From positions 111,694 through 175,693 of the forward strand of contig NZ_CANMDB010000011.1 in NCBI RefSeq assembly GCF_947496515.1: DNA of 64,000 nt, written 5' to 3'. The notes beneath the pieces are model-generated. The model saw nothing but the letters and a program-made list of their open reading frames with translations. It did no database searches and was not told where the DNA came from. Position numbers and translations under genes: made by a program. This stretch comes from an uncultured Roseobacter sp. (lineage in GTDB: Bacteria > Pseudomonadota > Alphaproteobacteria > Rhodobacterales > Rhodobacteraceae). Position 1 is the stretch's first letter. Each line of letters starts with the position of its first letter. Shown here in pieces: positions 27,920 through 36,451 of the stretch.

Positions 27920-28029
27920 GAGACGAGGATGTCTCCGACCAAATTTTTCCCTCAGACAGGGAAACACGAGCAAAGCCGCTCAACCTCCCGCCACTCCTCC
28001 CCGGCGGATCAGGTTGGGCGGTTTTTTTT
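27920..28029 (+). promoter_or_regulatory. nas leader: ANTAR-type hairpins and attenuator terminator
   Basis: Four RNA structures follow one another. Stem GAGAC/GTCTC with hexaloop GAGGAT: 27920-27935. Stem TTTCCCT/AGGGAAA: 27946-27964. Stem GAGC/GCTC with hexaloop AAAGCC: 27968-27981, matching the ANTAR loop rule of A at position 1 and G at position 4. A long terminator: 5' arm GCTCAACCT-c-CCGCC (27978-27992), 3' arm GGCGG-atc-AGGTTGGGC (28003-28019), then eight T residues (28022-28029). The GCTC at 27978-27981 is shared by hairpin three and the terminator, so only one can form. NasT stabilising the hairpin would let transcription reach nrtA. Confidence 0.75.
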
Positions 28030-28072
28030 ATGCCCTTGCGGCATCTGACAGGGAAAAGCGAAAGGCTTTGAC

Positions 28073-29437
28073 ATGAAACACATCTTTCTGGGGATCGCGG
28101 CCGCCATCTGTGCCGGTCCGCTGGCCGCTCAGTCACTGGAGCTGGAAAAGGACGAACTGACCTTCGGCTTCATCAAGCTCACCGACATGGCGCCGCTCGC
28201 CGTGGCCTATGAAAACGGCTATTTTCTGGACGAAGGGCTCTTCGTCACGCTGGAGGCGCAGGCCAACTGGAAGGTGCTGCTCGACGGGGTGATCGGCGGC
28301 CAGCTTGACGGTGCGCATATGCTCGCAGGCCAACCGCTCGCCGCCACCATCGGCTACGGGACAGAGGCCCATATCATCACGCCCTTCTCCATGGATCTCA
28401 ACGGCAACGGCATCACCGTGTCGAATGAAGTCTGGGAGATGATGCGCCCGCATATCCCCTCCATGGACGATGGCCGCCCGCAACATCCCATCTCCGCCAA
28501 AGCGCTCGCCCCCGTTGTCGAGGATTTCAACAGCCGCGGCGAGCCCTTCAACATGGGCATGGTCTTTCCGGTCTCCACACATAACTACGAGCTGCGCTAC
28601 TGGCTGGCCGCCGGAGGCCTGAACCCCGGTTACTACAGCCCGCAGAACATCTCGGGTCAGATCGGCGCGGATGTATTTCTCTCAGTGACGCCGCCGCCGC
28701 AAATGCCCGCGACGCTCGAGGCAGGCACGATCCACGGTTACTGCGTGGGCGAGCCCTGGAACCAGCAGGCGGTCTTCAAGGGCATCGGCGTGCCGGTGAT
28801 CACCGACTACCAGCTGTGGAAGAACAACCCCGAAAAGGTTTTTGGCATCACCGCGGAGTTCGCCGAGCAATATCCCAACACCACGCTGGCCGTGACCAAG
28901 GCGCTCATTCGTGCGGCCATCTGGCTCGATGAGAACGACAACGAAAATCGCCCCGCCGCGGTCGAGATCCTCAGCCAGCCCGAATATGTGGGCGCGGATT
29001 ACGAGGTGATCGCGAACTCCATGACCGGGTTCTTCGAGTTCGAGAAGGGCGACAAGCGCGACATCCCCGATTTCAACGTCTTCTTCCGCTACAACGCGAC
29101 CTATCCCTTTTACTCAGATGCGATCTGGTACCTGACCCAGATGCGCCGCTGGGGCCAGATCGCCGAGCCCAAAGATGACCAGTGGTACCACGACGTGGCC
29201 AAAGAGGTGTACAAGCCCGCGATCTACCTCGAAGCGGCACGGCTGCTGGTGGACGAGGGGCTGGCGGATGAGGCCGATTTCCCCTGGGACAGCGACGGCT
29301 ACAAGGCCGCCACGCCGGGCGAGGACATCATCGACGGCATTCCCTACGACGGCCGCACGCCCAACGCCTATCTCGAAAGCCTGCCCATCGGGCTGAAAGG
29401 GGCGCAGGTGGTTGTCGGCTCCGAGGTCCAGGGATGA
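28073..29437 (+). CDS. nrtA: Nitrate ABC transporter, substrate-binding protein
   Basis: A 454-residue periplasmic nitrate-binding protein. A signal sequence covers residues 1 to about 20 ([13 protein letters not shown]). The core matches NrtA ([44 protein letters not shown]). It feeds NrtB and the double ATPase for high-affinity nitrate or nitrite uptake. A GAAAGG element lies before the start, and the gene is preceded by the attenuator leader, so expression should require NasT. Paired stem-loops follow the stop. Confidence 0.9.
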   Translation: MKHIFLGIAAAICAGPLAAQSLELEKDELTFGFIKLTDMAPLAVAYENGYFLDEGLFVTLEAQANWKVLLDGVIGGQLDGAHMLAGQPLAATIGYGTEAHIITPFSMDLNGNGITVSNEVWEMMRPHIPSMDDGRPQHPISAKALAPVVEDFNSRGEPFNMGMVFPVSTHNYELRYWLAAGGLNPGYYSPQNISGQIGADVFLSVTPPPQMPATLEAGTIHGYCVGEPWNQQAVFKGIGVPVITDYQLWKNNPEKVFGITAEFAEQYPNTTLAVTKALIRAAIWLDENDNENRPAAVEILSQPEYVGADYEVIANSMTGFFEFEKGDKRDIPDFNVFFRYNATYPFYSDAIWYLTQMRRWGQIAEPKDDQWYHDVAKEVYKPAIYLEAARLLVDEGLADEADFPWDSDGYKAATPGEDIIDGIPYDGRTPNAYLESLPIGLKGAQVVVGSEVQG

Positions 29438-29448
29438 TCGGGCGAGGC

Positions 29449-29494
29449 AAGGCGGTTCGAACCGCCTTCGCAAGGCGGTTAACACCGCCTTGCG
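29449..29494 (+). terminator. Tandem palindromes after nrtA
   Basis: A perfect 20-bp palindrome with half-site AAGGCGGTTC spans 29449-29468. It is followed at once by an 11-bp stem CGCAAGGCGGT / ACCGCCTTGCG around a 4-base loop (29469-29494). They begin 12 bp after the nrtA stop and should terminate or process most transcripts there, favouring nrtA over nrtB. Confidence 0.65.
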
Positions 29495-29510
29495 TCACCG
29501 CCCGCCGCGC

Positions 29511-29561
29511 ACCGACGTAATACCGACGTTTTACCGACACGATACCGACGTCCTACCGACG
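29511..29561. repeat. 11-bp tandem array, unit ACCGACGNNNT (5 copies), second locus
   Basis: Five direct repeats start at 29511, 29522, 29533, 29544 and 29555, again with exact 11-bp period. The units read ACCGACGTAAT, ACCGACGTTTT, ACCGACACGAT, ACCGACGTCCT and a last ACCGACG. The design matches the array at 2277-2315, and again paired palindromes lie just upstream. Here it sits inside an operon, 32 bp before nrtB. Confidence 0.78.
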
Positions 29562-29592
29562 CCCCAATTCGCCCCATCCAGGAGCCGCCCAG

Positions 29593-30675
29593 ATGACCAC
29601 AGTTGACCCGGATTTCGCCACCCAGCAGGGTAAAGAAGCGCGCCGCGCGCGGCTTTTCAGCCGGATCACCACCGCCGACAAATGGTTTCAGGTGCTGGGA
29701 CTGGCGTGGCTCACCCCGATGCTGCGGGCCGCCGCCGGGGACAACCCGCGCGCGCAGGGCAAAGAGCTCTGGCGGCTGGCCGGTGTGCCCCTGCTGGCGA
29801 TCTGCGCCTTCCTGTTGATGTGGGGGACACTGGCACCAAAGGTGCAGACGTCTCTTGGTGCCGTGCCGGGGCCCGCGCAAGTCTGGGAAGAGGCCGTCAA
29901 CCTGCACCAGGACGCGCAGGCCAAGGCGGCAAAAGAGCTTAAATTCAATGAGATGGTCCAGAAGCGCAACCAAAAGCTGATCGACGCGGGGCGCGCGGAT
30001 GAGGTGAAGACCATCGCCTACACCGGCGCGCCGAGCTACTACACGCAGATCTGGACCTCGATCAAAACGGTCTTCTTCGGGTTTCTCATCGCCACGATTA
30101 TTGCGGTCCCGCTGGGCATCGCCGCGGGTCTGTCGCCTACGGCGAATGCCGCGCTGAACCCGCTCATCCAGATCTTCAAACCGGTCTCGCCGCTGGCCTG
30201 GCTTCCCATTGTGACCATGATCGTCTCGGCCGTCTACGTCACCAACGACGGGCTCTTCGCCAAGAGCTTTCTGGTCTCCGCCATCACCGTCACGCTCTGC
30301 TCACTCTGGCCCACGCTGATCAACACCGCCCTGGGCGTGGCAAGCATCGACAAGGATCTGGTGAATGTCTCCAAGGTGTTGAAAATGAACACCTATACAA
30401 AGATCACCAAGCTCGTCCTGCCCTCCGCCCTGCCGCTGATTTTCACCGGGCTGCGCCTGTCGCTTGGTGTTGGCTGGATGGTCCTGATTGCCGCGGAGAT
30501 GCTCGCGCAGAACCCCGGTCTGGGCAAGTTTGTCTGGGATGAATTCCAGAACGGCTCGTCTTCGAGCCTCGCGCGGATCATGGTGGCGGTCTTCACCATC
30601 GGCATCATCGGCTTTCTGCTGGACCGGGTGATGTACGCGCTGCAATCGCTCTTCACCTTTTCCAACAACCGGTAG
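29593..30675 (+). CDS. nrtB: Nitrate ABC transporter permease
   Basis: A 360-residue inner-membrane permease of the NrtB/SsuC group. It has a long cytoplasmic N-terminus (about 65 residues), a first membrane segment (LLAICAFLLMWGTLAP), a hydrophilic stretch to about residue 150, then five more segments. The ATPase-docking region is near LKMNTYTKITKLVLPSALP. AGGAG precedes the start. The N-terminal extension with its extra helix is longer than in cyanobacterial NrtB but is common in proteobacterial nitrate permeases. Confidence 0.88.
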   Translation: MTTVDPDFATQQGKEARRARLFSRITTADKWFQVLGLAWLTPMLRAAAGDNPRAQGKELWRLAGVPLLAICAFLLMWGTLAPKVQTSLGAVPGPAQVWEEAVNLHQDAQAKAAKELKFNEMVQKRNQKLIDAGRADEVKTIAYTGAPSYYTQIWTSIKTVFFGFLIATIIAVPLGIAAGLSPTANAALNPLIQIFKPVSPLAWLPIVTMIVSAVYVTNDGLFAKSFLVSAITVTLCSLWPTLINTALGVASIDKDLVNVSKVLKMNTYTKITKLVLPSALPLIFTGLRLSLGVGWMVLIAAEMLAQNPGLGKFVWDEFQNGSSSSLARIMVAVFTIGIIGFLLDRVMYALQSLFTFSNNR

Positions 30676-30719
30676 CCCGCGCTCAATCAGCCAAACCGCA
30701 GCACAACAAGGAGGTACGC

Positions 30720-32387
30720 ATGGGTATCCTGACGTTCGACAAACTGTCCAAATCCCACGGCGATACGCCCGTGCTCAAGGGCATTGATCTCGACGTGAAG
30801 GAAGGCGAGTTCCTCGTGATCCTTGGCTTCTCCGGTACCGGAAAAACCACGCTGATCAACATGATGGCCGGTCTCGATACGCCGACCACGGGCCGTGCCC
30901 TGTTTCGCGGCAAGCCCATCACCGGTCCCGGACCCGAGCGGGGGGTGATCTTTCAAAGCTACTCGCTGATGCCCTGGCTGACCGTCACCGGCAACGTGCG
31001 GTTGGCAGTCGATACGGTCTTCCCGAAGCTGTCCGGCGCCGAGAAGGCAGAGAAAGCAGCGCATTACATCCAGATGGTGGGGCTCAGCCATGCCGCCTCC
31101 CGACGTCCGGCGGAGCTGTCAGGTGGCATGCGGCAGCGGGTCAACGTCGCGCGCGCGCTCGCCATGAACCCGGAGGTGCTTTTGCTGGATGAGCCGCTCT
31201 CGGCGCTGGACGCGCTCACCCGCGCCAATCTCGCCGATGAGATCGAACAGATCTGGGAGGAAGACCGCAAGACCTGCGTGCTCATCACCAACGACGTGGA
31301 CGAAGCCATTGTTCTGGCAGATAGAATCATCGCGCTGAACCCGGATGGGACGCTGGGCGCTCAGTTCGAGGTGAGCATCCCGCGCCCGCGCGAGCGCAGT
31401 GCGATGAACAACGACGAGACCTTCAAACGCCTGCGCGCTGAGGTCACCCGCTACCTGATGGATGTAGGCATCGAGGCCAAGGTCGAGGGCAGCCGCCTGC
31501 TGCCTGACGTCACCCCGATCCATGGCGTGCCCACAGCCGTGGCCGAGGCGCAGTCGGGCCTGATTGACCAGCGGTTTCTCGACTTCAGCCAGCTTCACAA
31601 GGTCTATCCGACCCCCAAAGGTCCACTCACCGTGGTTGAGGATTTCGACCTCAAGATCGACCGGGGCGAGTTCATCTCGCTCATCGGGCACTCAGGCTGC
31701 GGCAAATCCACTGTGCTGACCATGGCGGCCGGGCTGAATGAAATCTCCAAAGGCGCGATCAAACTCGACGGTCGCCACGTCGAGGGTGCGGACCCGGAAC
31801 GCGCCGTCGTCTTCCAGTCGCCCAACCTCTTTCCATGGCTCACGGCCAAGCAGAATGTCGCCATCGGCGTCAATAAGGTCTACCCGCGCGCCAGCACAGC
31901 CGAACGGCAGGATGTGGTGGAATACTACCTTGAACGCGTGGGGCTGGCGGATGCGATGGATAAATCCGCCGCTGATCTCTCCAACGGGATGAAGCAACGG
32001 GTGGGCATCGCGCGGGCCTTTGCGCTCAGTCCCAAACTGCTGTTGCTGGACGAGCCTTTCGGGATGCTCGACAGCCTCACCCGTTGGGAACTGCAGGAGG
32101 TGCTGATGGAGGTCTGGTCCCGCACGAAGGTCACGGCGATCTGCGTGACCCATGATGTGGACGAGGCCATTCTGCTGGCCGACCGCGTCGTCATGATGAC
32201 CAACGGACCGCAGGCCACCATCGGGCGGATCGTCAATGTCGATCTGCCGCGACCCCGCACGCGCAAGGCGCTGCTGGAGCATCCGGACTACTACCGCTAC
32301 CGGCAGGATGTGCTTGATTTCCTGGAGGAATATCAGCACGGCGCCAAACCCAAGACGAAACCTGCAGCCGCGATTGCCGCCGAATGA
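30720..32387 (+). CDS. Nitrate ABC transporter, fused double ATPase (NrtC-NrtD type)
   Basis: A 555-residue protein with two complete ABC ATPase domains in tandem. The first has GFSGTGKTT (residues 36-44), LSGGMRQR and LLLDEPLSALD, with an Asn in place of the switch His (ITNDVDEA). The second has GHSGCGKST (near 322-330), LSNGMKQR, LLLDEPFGMLD and a normal VTHDVDEA switch. One polypeptide thus supplies both nucleotide-binding sites for NrtB. The first domain, with its altered switch, may be the less active half. Cyanobacteria encode these domains as separate NrtC and NrtD. Confidence 0.88.
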   Translation: MGILTFDKLSKSHGDTPVLKGIDLDVKEGEFLVILGFSGTGKTTLINMMAGLDTPTTGRALFRGKPITGPGPERGVIFQSYSLMPWLTVTGNVRLAVDTVFPKLSGAEKAEKAAHYIQMVGLSHAASRRPAELSGGMRQRVNVARALAMNPEVLLLDEPLSALDALTRANLADEIEQIWEEDRKTCVLITNDVDEAIVLADRIIALNPDGTLGAQFEVSIPRPRERSAMNNDETFKRLRAEVTRYLMDVGIEAKVEGSRLLPDVTPIHGVPTAVAEAQSGLIDQRFLDFSQLHKVYPTPKGPLTVVEDFDLKIDRGEFISLIGHSGCGKSTVLTMAAGLNEISKGAIKLDGRHVEGADPERAVVFQSPNLFPWLTAKQNVAIGVNKVYPRASTAERQDVVEYYLERVGLADAMDKSAADLSNGMKQRVGIARAFALSPKLLLLDEPFGMLDSLTRWELQEVLMEVWSRTKVTAICVTHDVDEAILLADRVVMMTNGPQATIGRIVNVDLPRPRTRKALLEHPDYYRYRQDVLDFLEEYQHGAKPKTKPAAAIAAE

Positions 32388-32428
32388 CCCCTGCCGCAGG
32401 CGCCCCGACCGACCCGAGGAGAGCTGAT

Positions 32429-33784
32429 ATGAGCCGAAAGAGACTGGTGGTGATCGGGGCGGGCATGGCCTCGGGCCGCGCGTTGGAGCAACTCTTTGCA
32501 ACGGAGCCCGATGGCTGGCACGTCACGCTTTTCAATGCGGAGCCACGCGGCAGCTACAATCGCATCATGCTGTCGCCGGTGCTGTCGGGCGAGAAATCCT
32601 TCGACCAAATCATCACCCATGACGCTGACTGGTACGGGCAGCACGGCGTGACCTGCCGCTTTGGCGAGCGGGTCACGGCCATCGACACGCAGGCCAGAAC
32701 GGTCACCGGCACGAAAGGGACGGTGGCCTATGACAAGCTGCTCATTGCGACTGGCTCCGACCCTTTCGTGATCCCGCTGCCCGGCCATGATCTGGCGGGC
32801 GTGATCGCCTACCGTGACGCTGATGACACCCGACGGATGATCGATGCTGCCGCCCAGCCGGGCGCACGGGCGGTGGTCATCGGGGGCGGGCTTCTGGGGC
32901 TGGAGGCGGCCGCCGGGATGCGTGCGCGCGGTATGGCAGTGACGGTGGTGCATCTGCCCGGTCACCTGATGGAGCGTCAGCTGGACCCCGCGGCGGGTGA
33001 GCTGCTGTGCCATGCGCTTGAGGATAAGGGCATCACGGTGCGACTTGGTGCGAACTCCGCCGAGATCATCGGCAAAGACGGTCATGTCCGCGCGCTGCGA
33101 CTGGCGGACGGCACGGAGATACCCTGCGATCTGCTGGTCATGGCCGTTGGCATCCGGCCCAACGTCGCGCTCGCCACGCACGCCGGTCTCGCAGTCGGTC
33201 GCGGCATTGAGGTGGACGACCAGATGCGCACCTCCCACCCGGATGTGCTGGCCATCGGCGAATGTGTGGAGCATCGGGGTGCGCTCTTCGGGCTGGTTGC
33301 GCCGCTCTATGATCAGGCCCGGGTTGCCGCGCAGACGCTCATGGGGCAACCGGCGGCCTTTTTGCAAAAGACCCTCGCCACCAAGCTGAAAGTGACCGGG
33401 TGCGATCTCTTTTCGACGGGTGATTTCGAGGCAGGCGACGGCCGCGAGGACATTGTCTTTCGCGACCCCGGACGCGGCATCTACAAGAGGCTGGTGATCG
33501 AGCGTGATCGGTTGATCGGGGCGGTCATGTACGGTGATACCGCTGATGGCAACTGGTTCTTCGGACTTATCCGCGACGGGACCGACATCTCGGCGATGCG
33601 CGAGACACTGATCTTTGGTCCGGCGTATCAGGGAGGGACCCAGCCGGACCCGTCCGCAGCCGTTGCAGCCTTGCCGCATGATGCGGATACCGGTGGCTGC
33701 AACGGCACGGTTCGACGCACTCTCTCTGCCTGGGGCCTCGGTTCGACAGACCCTCGCACCACGTCACCCCGGAACGTCGCCTGA
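32429..33784 (+). CDS. NirB-N-terminal-like NAD(P)H:FAD oxidoreductase (NasC type or truncated NirB)
   Basis: A 451-residue flavoprotein matching only the first half of assimilatory nitrite reductase NirB. The FAD motif VVIGAGMASG is near the N-terminus and the NAD motif VVIGGGLLGLEAA near residue 145. The NirB linker GTDISAMRETLIFG is close to the C-terminus. The match ends at GGCNG (near 422-426), where NirB would begin its [2Fe-2S] domain; only one cysteine survives and a 25-residue tail follows. No siroheme domain is present. It may be the electron-transfer subunit of nitrate reductase, as Klebsiella NasC. The start at 32429 follows GAGGAGAG; ATG 32384 is the alternative. Its TGA overlaps the nasA ATG. 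Confidence 0.78.
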   Translation: MSRKRLVVIGAGMASGRALEQLFATEPDGWHVTLFNAEPRGSYNRIMLSPVLSGEKSFDQIITHDADWYGQHGVTCRFGERVTAIDTQARTVTGTKGTVAYDKLLIATGSDPFVIPLPGHDLAGVIAYRDADDTRRMIDAAAQPGARAVVIGGGLLGLEAAAGMRARGMAVTVVHLPGHLMERQLDPAAGELLCHALEDKGITVRLGANSAEIIGKDGHVRALRLADGTEIPCDLLVMAVGIRPNVALATHAGLAVGRGIEVDDQMRTSHPDVLAIGECVEHRGALFGLVAPLYDQARVAAQTLMGQPAAFLQKTLATKLKVTGCDLFSTGDFEAGDGREDIVFRDPGRGIYKRLVIERDRLIGAVMYGDTADGNWFFGLIRDGTDISAMRETLIFGPAYQGGTQPDPSAAVAALPHDADTGGCNGTVRRTLSAWGLGSTDPRTTSPRNVA

Positions 33785-36417
33785 TGGACGGGAGTGGTTT
33801 GCCAGAGACACGCTCTGCCTGCCCCTACTGTGGTGTGGGCTGTGGCGTCCTGCTGCGCCCGGACGGGCAGGGCGGGCTGGCGGTGCGGGGCGATCCCGAT
33901 CACCCGGCGAACCATGGCAGGCTGTGTTCCAAGGGCAGCGCTCTGGGCGAGACGGTCGGGCTGGACACCCGGTTGCTGGCACCGCAGGTCGACGGACGGT
34001 CTGAGAGCTGGGACACAGCCCTTGATCTGGTCGCGGCGCGTTTCAGCCGTACCATCGCCGATCACGGGCCGGACAGCGTGGCCTTGTATGTGTCGGGCCA
34101 GTTGCTGACAGAAGACTACTATGTCGCCAACAAGCTGGTGAAAGGCTTCATAGGTTCGGCGAATATTGATACGAATTCAAGGCTTTGTATGGCATCGACC
34201 GTTGCGGGTCACAAGCGTGCCTTTGGCACGGATACCGTCCCCGGCACCTACGAAGACCTTGATGAGGCGGATCTGGTCGTGCTGGTGGGGTCCAATCTGG
34301 CGTGGTGCCACCCGGTGCTTTACCAGCGTCTACTGGCGGCGCGCGCCGCCCGGGGGACACGGATCATCGTGATCGACCCGCGTCGCACAGCGAGCTGTGA
34401 TCAGGCGGATCTGCACCTGCCACTGGCGGCGGGCAGCGATGTGGCGCTGTTCAATCATCTGCTGACCCAGATCTACGAAGGGGGCGCGGTTGATACAAGC
34501 TATCTCCGGCACGTTGCCGGTTTCAATGACGCACTTGAGGCGGCCTATGCCGATGACGTTGCGGTAACCGGACTTGATCCCCGGGACCTCGCCGCCTTTT
34601 GCAGATCGTGGGTCGGGACAGAGCGCGTCGTCACCGTCTTCAGCCAGGGGGTCAACCAATCCACCGCAGGCGCCGACAAGGTGAATGCCATTCTGAACTG
34701 CCACCTTGCCACGGGTCGGATCGGCAAGCCGGGCTCCGGGCCGCTGTCTGTCACCGGCCAGCCCAACGCCATGGGCGGGCGCGAGGTTGGTGGCTTGGCA
34801 AACATGCTGGCCTGCCATCTGGATCTGGAGAACGCCGATCACCGTACCGCGGTGCAGACCTTCTGGGAATGCGCGCCGCTGCCGGACAAGCCGGGGCTCA
34901 AGGCGGTTGATATGTTCCGTGCCGTGGGCCGGGGGGATATCCGGGCGCTCTGGATCATCCACACCAATCCCGCCGTTTCCATGCCCGAAGCGGACGCCGT
35001 CGCGCGTGCCATCGACGCCTGTGAGTTCACGGTCGTGAGCGACATCACCGCCCAGACCGATACCGCGCGATTGGCGGATGTGGTGCTGCCCGCCACCGCC
35101 TGGGCGGAAAAGAGCGGCACCGTCACTAACTCCGACCGGACCATCAGCCGCCAGCGTGCGGTTCTGTCCGCCCCCGGCGACACCCGCGCCGACTGGCATA
35201 TTCTGGCGGATGTGGGCCGCCGGATGGGATGGCAGGCGGCTTTTGATTATCAAAGCCCGGCGGAGATCTTTCGCGAATACGCGGCGCTGTCGGGCATTGC
35301 TGGCGGGCTGGGCCGGGATTTCGACATCTCCGGGCTCAGCACGCTCGACGATGCCGCCTATGATACGCTGGCGCCCGTGCGCTGGCCGGTAAACGCCGCG
35401 CGGCAGGGCGGACGGTTCTTTGCGGACGGCGCGTTCTTTCATCCGGATGGCAAGGCGCGGATGCTACCCTTGCGCTGGCGCGGTCCTGTGGCAAAGACCT
35501 GGCCGCGCTATCCGTTCCGGCTGAACACCGGGCGCATCCGCGATCAGTGGCACACAATGACCCGCACGGCCCTGTCCCCGCGGCTCTCGGCGCATCTGGC
35601 GGAACCCTTCGTGGATATTCATCCGGCGGATGCCGCGGAACTTGGCGTGCGCCCGCCGGATCTGGTGCGCCTGCGCAGCCCCCATGGTACCGCGATCCTG
35701 CGCGCCCGGCTGACCGAAGCGCAGGGCCGAGGCGCATTATTCGCGCCAATGCACTGGACGGGCGAGACGGCACCCTGCGCGCGCATCGACGCGCTGGTAC
35801 CGGGCGAGGTCGATCCCATTTCGGGCCAGCCGGAAAGCAAGGCAGCCGTGGTCGCGGCAGAGCGGTTCGATGCCACTTGGTACGGGTTCGCCGTCTCGGC
35901 CCGGCCTTTGCACCCCCAGTCGGACTACTGGGCCCGCGCGCGGACCCGCAGCGGCTGGCGCGCCGAGATCGCAGGCCGTACCGAGATCACCGATTGGGAG
36001 GCCGAGGCGCGCAGGCTCTTCGACCTGCCGCCGGAGATGTCCGTTCAATCCCTGCGCGACCCCGCGCGCGGCAGCGTCCGTCTGGCCTTTGCCGAGGGTG
36101 GTGTGCTGGTGGCGGCGCTCTTTGTCTCGGCCAGCCCGGTCGCGGTGATGCGCGACTACATCGCCGGTCAGACAGGGCAGCACGCCGATGATGTGCTGAC
36201 CGGGATGACACCGCGCAACAAACCCGATCCCGGCCCGGTGCTCTGCGCCTGTCTTGACGTGGGCATCAACACGATCCTGCAGGCCATTGAGGAGGGCGGT
36301 TTGACGAGCGTTGATGCCATTGGCGCTGCTTTGGGTGCCGGGACCAACTGCGGCTCCTGCCGGCCGGAGATCGCGGCGCTGCTGGCAGGTAGCCGGGCGC
36401 GCGAGGCGGCGGAATAA
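33784..36417 (+). CDS. nasA: Assimilatory nitrate reductase, catalytic subunit
   Basis: An 877-residue molybdopterin enzyme that reduces nitrate to nitrite in the cytoplasm. The N-terminal [4Fe-4S] site is Cys13, Cys16, Cys20 and Cys48 (CPYCGVGC, then LCSKG). The molybdopterin domains follow (GSNLAWCHPVLYQR, TGQPNAMGGREVG, RDQWHTMTRT). The last 60 residues form a BFD-like [2Fe-2S] domain with CACLDVG and GTNCGSCRPEI, as in Klebsiella NasA. That cluster should accept electrons from the FAD protein encoded directly upstream. cysG follows. Confidence 0.92.
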   Translation: MDGSGLPETRSACPYCGVGCGVLLRPDGQGGLAVRGDPDHPANHGRLCSKGSALGETVGLDTRLLAPQVDGRSESWDTALDLVAARFSRTIADHGPDSVALYVSGQLLTEDYYVANKLVKGFIGSANIDTNSRLCMASTVAGHKRAFGTDTVPGTYEDLDEADLVVLVGSNLAWCHPVLYQRLLAARAARGTRIIVIDPRRTASCDQADLHLPLAAGSDVALFNHLLTQIYEGGAVDTSYLRHVAGFNDALEAAYADDVAVTGLDPRDLAAFCRSWVGTERVVTVFSQGVNQSTAGADKVNAILNCHLATGRIGKPGSGPLSVTGQPNAMGGREVGGLANMLACHLDLENADHRTAVQTFWECAPLPDKPGLKAVDMFRAVGRGDIRALWIIHTNPAVSMPEADAVARAIDACEFTVVSDITAQTDTARLADVVLPATAWAEKSGTVTNSDRTISRQRAVLSAPGDTRADWHILADVGRRMGWQAAFDYQSPAEIFREYAALSGIAGGLGRDFDISGLSTLDDAAYDTLAPVRWPVNAARQGGRFFADGAFFHPDGKARMLPLRWRGPVAKTWPRYPFRLNTGRIRDQWHTMTRTALSPRLSAHLAEPFVDIHPADAAELGVRPPDLVRLRSPHGTAILRARLTEAQGRGALFAPMHWTGETAPCARIDALVPGEVDPISGQPESKAAVVAAERFDATWYGFAVSARPLHPQSDYWARARTRSGWRAEIAGRTEITDWEAEARRLFDLPPEMSVQSLRDPARGSVRLAFAEGGVLVAALFVSASPVAVMRDYIAGQTGQHADDVLTGMTPRNKPDPGPVLCACLDVGINTILQAIEEGGLTSVDAIGAALGAGTNCGSCRPEIAALLAGSRAREAAE

Positions 36418-36451
36418 GCCTGCGTGCGGGCCGCGTAGAGGAGTTAGGCAG

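Noticed and set aside
33690..33860. Remnant of nirD in another frame between the FAD protein and nasA
   Set aside because: No Rieske-type motif could be found in either other frame of this short junction.
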